DNA from: Cadophora sp. MPI-SDFR-AT-0126
Taxonomy: Eukaryota; Ascomycota; Leotiomycetes; Helotiales; Ploettnerulaceae
Reading direction: 5' to 3'
DNA: 64,000 bases
Assembly (NCBI GenBank): GCA_020747065.1
Contig: JAGMVK010000002.1
Span: 3,410,001-3,474,000 of the forward strand
Shown piece by piece: positions 31,689-41,206 of the stretch (position 1 is its first letter; the number at the start of each line of letters is the position of its first letter). The position numbers and the translations under genes were made by a program. The notes below the pieces were generated by a model that made no database searches, was not told the DNA's origin, and saw nothing but the letters and a program-made list of their open reading frames with translations.

Positions 31689-31949
31689 ATGGGTTTTGGG
31701 GTTTCAGGCCCTCTTGCTGGTGAGTGATCATAGTTGGAGTTTGCAGTAAGATCAGGACTAAAATTTTGTTGCATTACAATAGGCTCTGTCGCGGCTTGGC
31801 TTCAGTCGATACTAGGAAATGTCGGCGCACGTGGCGTGTTTGCATATTTGCAGAGTGTAACAATGGGAGGATATGGGGTTCATGCAGTTAATGGGATTGT
31901 ACAAGCTTTGGGGATGATTTCGGGAGCCGCTGTTACGGCGTATAACTAG
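31689..31949 (+). CDS. Ifi-6-16/ISG12-like small hydrophobic protein, 5' end unclear
   Basis: Exons 31689-31719 and 31783-31949 (63-bp intron, GTGAGT...TAG, phase 1) encode 65 residues. GFGVSGPLAG-SVAAWLQS, then ARGVFAYLQSVTMGGYG and VNGIVQALGMISG, follow the Gly/Ala-rich pattern of the Ifi-6-16 (ISG12) family, membrane-associated proteins found in animals and many fungi. A plausible N-terminal part (ATG 31496, ending near 31680) is in the preceding frame, and there is no AG acceptor that could splice it in. Either the gene starts at 31689, giving an unusually short protein, or one base has been lost or gained and the gene is broken. Confidence 0.5.
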
Positions 31950-33772
31950 CCTACGAGGCCGAACACCAGGTCAGCGCCATCGTCTAATGCTACACTTTAT
32001 TTACGCAGCTCTTCCTAATACTCATTTCTAACCGTTTGCAGAACTTTACAATCCACAATACCGGCTCCATCGAGCACCGTACTTGAAATGTCTGACCAAA
32101 ACTACCAAGCGATGCTCACGACGGAGCTAGTCGACATCTCTAATATCGTCGACGTCCCTGCCGACTTATCTACCTCTTCGACTACCTGACGAATAGTGAT
32201 ACTAACGCGGGATAACGCTGACCTGTACAGCGCCCGTTGGTAGGCATGGTACTACAAGGACCCCGGAAACATGTATCATGTTCTCGCCAAGTAGCTCATC
32301 TTCAACAGCGTTGTTGGTGTCGACGGAACAGGACCTGCTGGGCCTGCTGGACCTCCTGTGGAAATGCACAACCATGGTACGGAGCATCGTGACGTCAGGT
32401 TGGGAGTGAGGAGAGAATTGATGGAGGTTTAGTGGAAAATATGCACGCACGGTAAGTGGCTAGCTTCAGACTACAAAACTCAGCCCAAACGATATAGATG
32501 AGCTAGTACTTTTCCTTTTGCTAGAACTCCCACCGACAGTACAATGTGCTTTTCGACATGAGCTATTTCAAAAATTGGACGTTTTTGAATTATCATGGCG
32601 ATTGAACTTTGGGCACCTATATAAACAGGCAACAATGTAACCTATGATCGCTCTTTCCGGGGCGCTGTCCGCCATCTTTATATGAACGACGGATTGGGTG
32701 GAGTATTGGGGTTGCATGACAAGTGAGGTCATGATCAGAGTAACGAGTGAGATACCAGAGATTGAGTTTCGCATCCCCATCTGGAAGATCAAGGCTGCAA
32801 CTTATGTCTATTCGACAGCAACTGGACAATCAGTTCAGGAAAAGAGACGGGAATGAACATCGCACCATTTTGGTGGGGGTGTCATGCGGAATGAGGTGTC
32901 CCGCCAACCGAAAGGATTTGATTTGATTTGATCCAGCCTTGTGGAAAGCCAATGAGAGCAGCATAGTTGCTGTGGTTTTATGCACTTTCTTTCGAAAACG
33001 GCCAAATCTGCGTCCTTCCCTCTCTCTCGGGATCAATGGGCGATTCACTGCTGTGCTTGGAGTCGAGCCTCGAACTTCTCTAAGTTACCAATCTCTTCGC
33101 CCGTAGCGGCACCTGGTACGCCATCAACATATTTCTTGCTAATAATGTAGACTCCACAGTCCTAATTGACCCCGACCTCCGCGATTTGAGGCTCTCGAGA
33201 TCGGTGGACTCGGAAGGGATTATATGCTGTCGAACGGAGTTACACGAACAGATTTAGGAGGAAAAATTTTGACTGAAGACCAACATTTCGATGTGTTGAG
33301 TGCGGCATGATTCATTCGTGCTGAACCCTACGCCAGCAAATGAGCTTCATTATTTGGTCAGAAATGGCCCACCATGACCAATGTGGGTTTACATGCAAAA
33401 ACGAGTACTCGGTGAACCAAGTGGTGGTGTGGTGCTTCTCGATTGAGACGGGTCGGCATATCTGGTCGCGATAAGCTCCGCACGAAAGCCTCACTTTTTA
33501 AACCGACCTTCTTGAATGGGGCGCTGAAGCCTTGCGGCTCTGTAGTATTCTTGTGAGATAGACAGTACTTAGTAGTGCATTGTGTCCTGTGTGATATTCG
33601 GGGCTACTTCTAACTTGCCTTTCAAGCCTTGATCTAACCTCTGGAATCTCGGGCTACTAAGATCAACGAACAATCTAGACCTAGCCTTCTGAAGCTTCAG
33701 AGCACGTAAGCGCCCCACGTCACTGATTATTCTGCTATTTGATATCAGAAGGTTAACCAGACCTTAGTTACC
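31950..33772. other. Intergenic with a duplicated segment
   Basis: No intact gene. The segment 32070-32262 is duplicated at 34829-34983. Minus-strand frames at 32202-32450, 32568-32829 and 32830-33048 have no support. Confidence 0.45.
32070..32262 (+). repeat. Duplicated segment, copy 1
   Basis: It shares long matches with 34829-34983, for example CGAGCACCGTACT, CCAAGCGATGCTCACGACGG, GACGCGGGA-AACGCTGA and CGTTGG...GGCATGG. It contains a 33-codon frame from 32087 that the second copy does not keep. Confidence 0.75.
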
Positions 33773-33985
33773 ATGTGTGCATCCTACACAAAACATCTTG
33801 CTTGTGGATGTGATGTTGGTCAGCGGTGTCGCACTAACGGCTGCGATGGGACGTGTGCCAATGCCCCATACAATGAGACATTGGATTTCAACTCAGAAGA
33901 AATATGCGAAGCACACGCATATGCCAGCCCGCCTACCAGTTCAGAAGGTAGTGCATCAGATACCTCGTCCGAGGGAACGTCTTAG
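33773..33985 (+). CDS. Small Cys-rich protein (MC...CGC type)
   Basis: A single exon of 70 residues from ATG 33773 (ACCATGT). Six cysteines lie in the first 30 residues (C2, CGC, C19, C24, C28) and one more near residue 45, followed by a Ser-rich acidic tail. Short intracellular proteins that start with MC and carry CGC or CGH motifs are common in ascomycetes and have no known role. There is no signal peptide. The gene at 57230-57538 has a similar plan. Confidence 0.45.
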   Translation: MCASYTKHLACGCDVGQRCRTNGCDGTCANAPYNETLDFNSEEICEAHAYASPPTSSEGSASDTSSEGTS

Positions 33986-34145
33986 TCGGTAGTAGTCGGT
34001 AGCAGTCGGTAGTTTGGATGGAAGAGAGGGTTTACCCTGGGTTTAGTTAGTCGCATCACGTGATTGTATGCGGGCAAGTTTTTCGCCAACAATGAAATCT
34101 TCTGCTGCCAACACCCATTTTCCCCACGTATGCCCCTATTACACC

Positions 34146-34690
34146 ATGGCCACTCTGAGCACGCCCGAGCAGGAGCTCAGCAAGAATCTATTAAAACCGG
34201 AACCTGGGCGATATCTGATTCGACGCCGGACAAAACGCTCCAACAAAGAAGATGTCAACGCCGCTCAGCTCATTAAGGACCTCTGTGCACGGGAACACCT
34301 CGAAGTCGAAAAGGTTACCCACATCGGGACTTCTATAACTGAGGAGTATTTACATATTGTCTTCGACTATGGTGATCCAGGGCATACAGTTGCCACTATC
34401 AATGCGTACAAGGGCAAGCAGATGAAGCGGTGCGCTGTTCCAGCTGGAATGACGACTTACATCAACCAACGCGTCCATAACTGGATACTGCTTCACAAGA
34501 TCCAAGAAATCGGATTTCCAATAAGAGACGAGGTATTGCAATCTTCTATGCTAGATGCGACTCATTCACAATATGATAGATATTCCCCCCCCGATCTACC
34601 AATCCTCACGCGCCGCAAAACCTCATCCGCGAGACCGGGAGTGCGGTTCCTTCTCGACCTACTCCGACCAAAGAGGATGCGACGACTTGA
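34146..34690 (+). CDS. Hypothetical protein, probably 2 exons
   Basis: The preferred model is exons 34146-34532 and 34580-34690 (47-bp phase-0 intron, GTATTG...ATAG), giving 165 residues with a Pro/Thr-rich acidic end. Without that intron the frame runs to 34763 with an odd Arg/Leu-rich tail, so I favour splicing. ATG 34146 has a perfect context (ACACCATGG); an upstream in-frame ATG lies at 34068. The middle (residues ~15-125) looks folded and basic: RYLIRRRTKRSNKEDVNAAQ, then YLHIVFDYGDPGHTVATI. I recognise no domain. Confidence 0.5.
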
Positions 34691-34828
34691 GTTGATGAAT
34701 ATACACAATTTAATACGCGCGTTGCGTTTCTTGGAATGTCTGACAGCGATCGCATGTCCCTAGGACTAGCATCGCAGTCCGAATTCTGATAGAGCAGCTC
34801 ACGAGATTACACGAGTTCGGCCACGCAC

Positions 34829-34983
34829 TCGAGCACCGTACTCAACACCAAGCGATGCTCACGACGGCCACTCGACACTGACGATGTCCCCGCAGACTTA
34901 TCCACTCCCTTCGATGACCTGACGAACAACGACACCGACGCGGGACAACGCTGATCTGTGCGCTCCCGTTGGGGGGCATGGAA
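34829..34983 (+). repeat. Duplicated segment, copy 2
   Basis: The second copy of the 32070-32262 segment, lying just downstream of the gene at 34146. It lacks about 15-20 bp present in copy 1, and the two differ mostly by transitions. Confidence 0.75.
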
Positions 34984-36087
34984 CTGCGAGTCCAACTTCT
35001 GGTTGCACCTGTACGAGGCGTGCACCGCGCAGACGTCTGGACACACACACGCACACACACATGGGCGGAAGGTCGTGGGCTGACGAGGAAGTGGAGAGTT
35101 GAAATGGGAATTGAAACATGCTTTCATCTTTTGTTACTTTTGCTAGCGGAATCAACTCGTAGCAGGCACGATGTTTGCAATAGGTTCGTACCGCTCCAAG
35201 CAGACAGATCACGAAGAAAAGAATCAACTAGCAGGAGCTAAAACACTCCCCGAGACGCGGCTGCGAACTGGTTCCAAAGCTTTGAGTTAAGAGTCTGACC
35301 TCGACACAGAGACTGCTTGTTAGACTTGCAGGCGAACCATAACTCCATCTTCCTCTATTATGCCGAGAATGCTACACACATTAATTGTATCCGATTTCCT
35401 GTCTCCAAAACTAATCCGAACTAGAGGAAATGAGAACCGATTCTCTGTGCTTTCCTGTAATAGTCTTATATTATCCGCGTAACTGGCGCCCTCTATGGTA
35501 CTGGCGTATACATCAGCCGCGCCACTTCTGGCTCTGGCTCTGAGTCTGCCTCTAGCTCTGAGTTCGCCTCTGCTCTAGCGCATCACTCTTCCGCTTCCGA
35601 CCTCGTTTCTTCTTGCCTTTGATAGCATCCTCGCGCCCCCGCCGCCGCATCCCAGCTACTTAAGCTCGAGGCTCCTTACGAACCTCTTTCCTCCTTGTCT
35701 TTTCTACTTTGTATTACAGCTATCAATGAACTTCCGTTTCGCCGTCACAGGGAGGAAACCAAACTGGTTTCTAATCCTTGCGGTCTTAGGAATCCTTGTA
35801 AATACCCAACATCACGATATAATCATAGATTTTTTACTACAAATCTTGGGTAAATGACTAGAATTGTGCAACAACCAAAATTATTGCTCGCTTCAAAATT
35901 TCTACTATTCATGGGGGGAAATCATGTATCGGAACCCTCTAACGTACTTTAAGAATGCAATTTAACCCTCCGAATAGCCTTCGCTGCTTGCAACAAAAGA
36001 AAAACATGCACCATCTCACAAGATATAAGTGACGCTTAAATATGTCAATATTACTTGCTCTCTTCGAGTTCTCCTCCGTTCTAAGCG
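34984..36087. other. Intergenic with simple repeats
   Basis: No supported gene. It contains a short (AC)n stretch at 35041-35061 and a CTCTGG/CTCTGA-rich stretch near 35526-35580. Confidence 0.5.
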
Positions 36088-36709
36088 TTAGGGGACTTGA
36101 CAAGCAATATGCCCATCGTCTTTAAGGAAAATACCGGCACCACCAGGAGTAGTAAGAACTGCCCGTAATTATTATGAATTTGATCAAGTATTAAATATAT
36201 TCTCATACAAAGTTAGAGAAAGAATACAAAACTCACCAAGATTGATATTAGAAACGACACTATCTCTGGCCCCATTATCGCAAGTACAGCTAAAGTCTAG
36301 GGTGCTACCGTCGAGTTGACATTCATTGCAGGTGGTAGAGAAACCACCACTGTCGAGTATTAGCGATGACTCACATGGTGTCGATCTCAAAGCGACTCAC
36401 AAACTTAAATACTGCGAATAGTTAGCATCAGATTATAGCAGAAGGTATAATACTTGCTTTCAGCTGCCCAAACGAATTTGTGAGACATTTGTCCAACGAG
36501 AGCTTCGAGTTTACAGCCTCAATATCAGCTCCCCCAAAAGGACCGACGCACACAGCATCGATCATGTGATTATCTGTAGATTCGAGGTTCAAAGCGCAAA
36601 GGCTAAGTGGAAGATCAAGACTCGCTTGTCTGGCGTGTTGAAGAGCCAAGGAAAAAACTGTAGGCGTGAGAGTAAGGCAAGAGAGTAGAACGGTCAAAGA
36701 GAGCTGCAT
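36088..36709 (-). CDS. Secreted CVNH (cyanovirin-N-like) protein, multi-exon
   Basis: On the minus strand the exons are 36709-36454, a micro-exon about 36411-36405, 36349-36237 and 36158-36088, giving about 148 residues. Residues 1-20 are a signal peptide. The mature protein shows two half-repeats of the CVNH fold. The first is degenerate (SLDKCLTNSFGQLKA). The second is clear: FSTTCNECQLDGSTLDFSC, then SVVSNINL and, after a good intron, DDGHIACQVP. CVNH proteins bind high-mannose glycans. The 3' intron is solid; the 5' one needs a 7-nt micro-exon with a GTTTGT donor to keep frame, so that junction is uncertain. Its role in the fungus (self or non-self glycan binding) is inferred only. Confidence 0.65.
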
Positions 36710-37248
36710 GATTGTTGTGTAAATTCGGGAATATGGGAAAGAAATGTGAGTTAATTTGACATGCGTTAAAAGATTAATAGTCGTGAAAAGTAGTAGAAAA
36801 TTTTAGGTGATTATTCCCTTGTATATTACGTCAGTACGTGAAATGTAAAATGAAGAGGAAAACCAGATGAGATTTGAGTTGAATTATAAGTAATTGCAAT
36901 CACTATTTATAGATTTGATGAACGAGGAATCTAGAATCGGCCCCTTCTATTTAAACTCTATGGAGCAACAGACCTAAGCAAACCTCCGCTAATTTTTGTG
37001 GAAAAAATGTGGATGGTAGGACATTGGCTCCGAAGCTGGGCTTGCACCGCACACGTCAGATTTGACGCGCGTCAGAGATGCATGTGTAAGCTACTGGTAC
37101 TTTGACATCAACGTATTGACACGAGCAGAGTGCTTTGGCTGGGTAGAGATAGTTTTATTCAAAATGTGTAAGGAGTCCAATATAAACCAACTGATAAAAC
37201 CTAGTTCCGAGCCCAATCAATACACGACTTAGTGATTTTCATTTCTCC
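36710..37248. other. Promoter side of the CVNH gene
   Basis: AT-rich, with no gene. Reverse-strand TATAAATA at about 36905-36912 lies ~200 bp upstream of the CVNH ATG. Confidence 0.35.
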
Positions 37249-37557
37249 TCACTTCGTCACCTCCTCATCCATGCTCTCATCATCCACCATACATTTCTCA
37301 TCGAAATTTTGCCCTAGAGCAATTTCCGTGGGAGCTTCCGGTGGTCTGGACAAACACACAGCCTTCGCTGTTTCAATGGTGGTATTCGTGAAAGATTGAG
37401 TTTTGCATGTCATAAGTGAAGTCTGCCCCAGCTTTCCATCTTTCTTGTTGCCTGAGTCGCGGCTACCTCTTGTCAACATCAAGGTAAAGCCAGTGGTCCT
37501 TTTTATGCAACTCTCCCCACGGCCTTTCTTCCACGTGAAGGTGGCTCCGAAGATCAT
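37249..37557 (-). CDS. Doubtful small protein
   Basis: A minus-strand frame from ATG 37557 (AACATGA) to 37249 encodes 102 residues: a basic first half with MIFGATFTWKKGRGESC, four cysteines in all, and an acidic end (DDESMDEEVTK). It has no intron and no family resemblance. An overlapping frame from 37690 is equally open. It may be a real divergent neighbour of the gene at 37857, or chance. Confidence 0.3.
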   Translation of the reverse strand: MIFGATFTWKKGRGESCIKRTTGFTLMLTRGSRDSGNKKDGKLGQTSLMTCKTQSFTNTTIETAKAVCLSRPPEAPTEIALGQNFDEKCMVDDESMDEEVTK

Positions 37558-37792
37558 GTTGATCAATTGTATTTAATTTGGGGTGAACAAAATGAGAGTA
37601 AAGATAGTCAAAATGTATGGAGCTTTCAAGCGTAAAAGAAACCAAAACGTCTTTATACGTCAGGCTGAGTGCATCTCCAAAGAATTTCATATCGGACTAG
37701 TCGCTATAATTAAGACGGAGCTCAAACTAGCCCTCAGCAGCCAGTTCCAGCACAAGAAACGGAATCAAATTCGAACACCTGCGTTCTTCCCT

Positions 37793-37799
37793 TATATAT
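37793..37799 (+). promoter_or_regulatory. TATA-like element
   Basis: A TATATAT element about 60 bp before ATG 37857. Confidence 0.35.
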
Positions 37800-37856
37800 T
37801 GTACAGAGACGCTCTATGTTATTGCTGTATTTGCACTCCGACGCTGTCATAACAAC

Positions 37857-38231
37857 ATGGATGTTCCCCCTACTCAAGACTCCCCTCCCATCACGAATAC
37901 GCCCTTCACTTCTCCGGCGCCAATAGACTTCTCCATCGATGATCTACTAAAAAGGGTGGAAGAATTCCAAAGGAGACAGCAACTGGAGACGCTGGAGAGA
38001 ATCACCACGGAAAATTCGTGGCTAGAATATCATATCGCACGACATCGGCAAAACTCCATCCGCACCTTGAACCTATTGCAAGAGATCTATAGTGCTGTGA
38101 CGTTGATGCAGAAAGCGCTCCAGCAATGTCGTCTCGAGGAGATTAAGGCTAATCGATCTTGGTTGGCATTCTGGGGAATACGTGAGCATCCTGCTACAGC
38201 TTCTGAGGCTTCTCCCGCCGGCTGGATTTGA
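37857..38231 (+). CDS. Small coiled-coil protein
   Basis: A single exon of 124 residues; the ATG at 37857 (AACATGG) follows a TATA-like element by about 60 bp. A Pro/Thr-rich N-terminus (~25 residues) is followed by two amphipathic helices, the first beginning IDDLLKRVEEFQRRQQLETL and the second TLNLLQEIYSAVTLMQKALQ. The size and plan resemble the gene at 54864 and, loosely, many lineage-specific small coiled-coil proteins of leotiomycetes. Function unknown. Confidence 0.55.
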   Translation: MDVPPTQDSPPITNTPFTSPAPIDFSIDDLLKRVEEFQRRQQLETLERITTENSWLEYHIARHRQNSIRTLNLLQEIYSAVTLMQKALQQCRLEEIKANRSWLAFWGIREHPATASEASPAGWI

Positions 38232-38405
38232 TACACGGGACACATACTTCCTGATTTGAAGAATGAAGCCCTTGATTCCTTCTCTCTAACAAAATATGAT
38301 TCCTTCTCTCTAACAAAACATGATTGAACATATAGATATCAGCTTATTGTCATAATTTGTCCCTTGTGAATATGTCATTCTAAATTCAAGCGATCCGAAA
38401 GAGGC

Positions 38406-39066
38406 CTATTTTGATGTCACCACCTCGACGGCAGCCTTCAATTCGGCCACCAGACCATCTATAGCATCTTTTGATTCCTTTGTCCATGCCACAAGGCTTA
38501 TGATGTAAGTCTCCATTTTCGCGAAAAACCTATCTTCAATGTTAGATGTCCATTCTTAAATAAGAGGTAGTATTACCTCATCTTCTCTTCTAACCTATTG
38601 CCATCCTGTCAGAAATATTTCATAATCTTTCTCGTAAGTAGGGTGCTTACTCATTCCGAAGGTTTTGGGTGACCAATTCAAGCCCACCAATTTTTTCCTC
38701 AAGTTTGGCGAGTCTATCGTTAAGACTTGGGGCGGCTGGCCTCAAGCCTTGATCCTCAACTGTTTGATCAGCTCTTTGCAATTGAACACTTGTTTGTGCC
38801 TGTAACGGGTCTTCTAGATCCGCTATGTTATGTTGGAGCGCAGTGCCTTGGTCTAGCCATGTACAACCTCCTAGGCTGTTATCCATCACAAGTGAATCAT
38901 AACTTGGTTGAAGGAACATTTGAGAAATTTGAGGATTGGGAAAGTATGAGAAAACATTCTGAGCTTCCCCGCCCGGGAAGTTTCCAAGGAGATGATTTAG
39001 TTCTGACCTCTGAACTGCTGTTTGGCTTGCGAAAGGTTGTGTTGTTTGGTGTGTTTGAGAATCCAT
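38406..39066 (-). CDS. Hypothetical coiled-coil protein, 3 exons
   Basis: On the minus strand, exons 39066-38651, 38594-38577 and 38529-38406 (introns of 56 and 47 bp, both phase 2, the second with a CTAAC branch) give 185 residues. The N-terminal ~110 residues are Gln/Ser/Asn-rich, as in some transcription factors. A leucine-heptad helix follows (DRLAKLEEKIGGLELVTQNL), and the C-terminal exons add another helix (AWTKESKDAIDGLVAELKAA). The 18-bp middle exon is required to keep the frame open. No DNA-binding domain is visible. Confidence 0.6.
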
Positions 39067-39332
39067 GTTGGCATACGGTTGGATGATCGAACCAATTCCG
39101 AGGATGTTTTATGTTCAATTCATCTCTTTGCTATTAATAGAAGCAGCATATTTTGAGGCTTAGATCGATCTCATATTCCTTAGCAAATGTTTCATAGATG
39201 GTGGGAGTCAATTTGGGACGCTTGGATTATTCTGGGTAGTTTGTGTCTATTTGAGGAATTACAGAAACCAGTTTCTAAATATTGACTAGGTCGATCTCGG
39301 TACAGAACTTGGCCCCTCCCTGCCATTACGGG

Positions 39333-39641
39333 TCAGTTGGCTTGAGATGGCGTGTCTGTCAGCCTGACTTGTGCAAGTCGTTCACAGCTATCCCGCATAC
39401 TAATATCCTGGTCCAAATCTTGCATCCTTCCTTGGCTTCCGCTCTCGGTCCAGCTCTTCGCTTCCTCCATGGGCTGGACTAACGCAGCCTGATTCCCCGA
39501 TATCTCATTTTCTGCCTTCCTTGCTAGTGGTTGAAGACGAGACCGTAAATTTTGGTGTGCAACAACTTTTCGGGGAACTTGTTCTTGGCGCAGCTTTTTG
39601 GTAATCAGATACTGAAGATAGAGCACTTGTGCATTAGACAT
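39333..39641 (-). CDS. Small hypothetical protein
   Basis: A minus-strand frame of 102 residues from ATG 39641 with a good context. It has a short helical N-terminus (MSNAQVLYLQYLITKKLRQE), a basic middle and a Gln/Asp/Ser-rich end. It diverges from the coiled-coil gene at 40221. Frame length and codon choice are plausible; no family is recognised. Confidence 0.35.
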   Translation of the reverse strand: MSNAQVLYLQYLITKKLRQEQVPRKVVAHQNLRSRLQPLARKAENEISGNQAALVQPMEEAKSWTESGSQGRMQDLDQDISMRDSCERLAQVRLTDTPSQAN

Positions 39642-40220
39642 CGTTGGACGTGGACGTAGTATCAAAGATATCAGTGCCGTGACTTATATCCATGTAGCGT
39701 AAGCATATAGCTTGCAAATCCTGCTTGGACCCCCTACAGTGAGTGTTGGGAGCCCGATTCTCTCCAAGGGAACCGCAGTTGTCACGCCTGGATGGCAGGT
39801 GCTGACTGAATTGCTGCGTCCAATTTGCCGAGACATGGGGTCCTGGAAACTCCCCAAAATGCTGTCGGGATATTAATGGGATGCTCACTTTTGGGGCCGA
39901 TAAAGTTATTTTAAGTGCTGGCATAACCTTGTAGTGGATGGCTACGGTCAGCGCGCCACCGCACCATGTTTGCTCCACAACACTGAAATCGAACCAAATT
40001 ATGGCCTAAGATAGTAGCATTCATGTATGAAAACGGCGAAGCGTGGGGGAAGGCTAATCTAAGATACTTGGAGGGGAACCATGTCCTTGATTTGCTAATC
40101 TGATGACGATGCTATATAACCGAGCATTCCCTCCATCATTTCACGAGGATGAAACCACAGCTTCCACGAGTAACATTTCGAGAACCAAAAAATTCAATAC
40201 CACTATATTTGATCACCGAT
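39642..40220. promoter_or_regulatory. Divergent promoter region with TATA box
   Basis: This 579-bp segment lies between two divergent starts. TATATAA at 40113-40119 lies ~100 bp before ATG 40221. Minus-strand open sequence in 39634-39978 has no support as a gene. Confidence 0.4.
40113..40119 (+). promoter_or_regulatory. TATA box
   Basis: A TATATAA element 102 bp before ATG 40221. Confidence 0.4.
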
Positions 40221-41206
40221 ATGGCGTCCCAAGTTGAAATGAGAGGGCAGGAAACGATTGCCCAGGTAAGGACAAGCATGGTTGCCCGAAGATATTTTAC
40301 TGACACTCTAAGGCCCGCCGCCCTGAACGCCTTGATACCAGCGGCAGAATGCTACATCCCCATCCTCGCGAGGGTGTTAGGACGCAGCCACAGCTGCTTA
40401 GCCGCCAAGAGATTGACACCATAAATAAGCAACTGCTCGCCGCAGGTCAGACCATCGAGACTTCTCGCCAAAGGTTATACGAGACACGGTTCGTTGCCGA
40501 TTCTGCTCTGCAGGAACTGGAACAGGAACGTCACGTTCGACAGCAGTGCTCTGATGCTTACAAAGAAGCTCACGTCCAGTATGGAAAGAAAGCTGCGGAG
40601 GCACAGGAAATGGCTGCCAAATGCGTATCGCTACATAAGGAGCTTGAGGAGTCCCAGATGACAATTTCTAATTACGAATTGGCCTTCAAGGGATTCGAGA
40701 ACAGCATCGCCTCTGGGAAGCTGCAGCTTGAGGATGCAGCTAAAGACATTGAGAGGAGAACTTCAGAACTCCAGGTTGCTATGAAGAGGATCCAGGGGCT
40801 AGAGAAGGAAGTCAACAAGGCGGTCGCGCGTGAGTGTCTTGCTAAGGAAACGGTCAGCGAGCTGGAGGAAGAGAGGAGACAATTGGATCTTGCCTTGCAA
40901 AAGATTCACAATCTAGAGAAGGAGAGGGAAGATGCAGAACAGAAAAATGGTGCTAGAATCAACGAGATGATAGCTCGTGAGGCCCTTGCGCAGCAAAAGA
41001 TCACCGAACAACGGCAGGAAATGACGGAATTGATACGGGAACTTCAAGCAGCCGCGGCCGTGGCGACGGATCGCCTGAATCCTACTGATGGGATGCCGGA
41101 GACGAAACGTGCCGCAAACCCAGCGCGTGGACGCCCCTCCAAATATCGAAAGTGTAAGGATGCAAGAAAAGCGGAGGAGGAAGACACAATAGTGGTGTAC
41201 AATTGA
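40221..41206 (+). CDS. Coiled-coil protein with GRP basic tail and EDTIVV end, 2 exons
   Basis: Exons 40221-40265 and 40313-41206 are joined by a 47-bp phase-0 intron (GTAAGG...AAG), giving 312 residues. After ~40 residues the chain is an almost unbroken coiled coil to ~270 (repeated LEKE, LEEERRQLDLALQKI patterns). The tail carries ARGRPSKYRK, which resembles an AT-hook core (GRP), and ends EEEDTIVVYN. The end and plan match the minus-strand gene at 7019-8118, so they are probably paralogues. A filament- or chromatin-associated role is conceivable but untested. Confidence 0.7.

Noticed and set aside
34807..35227. Overlapping minus-strand frames with Cys/Val runs
   Set aside because: They arise from the duplicated segment and an AC-rich microsatellite read backwards.
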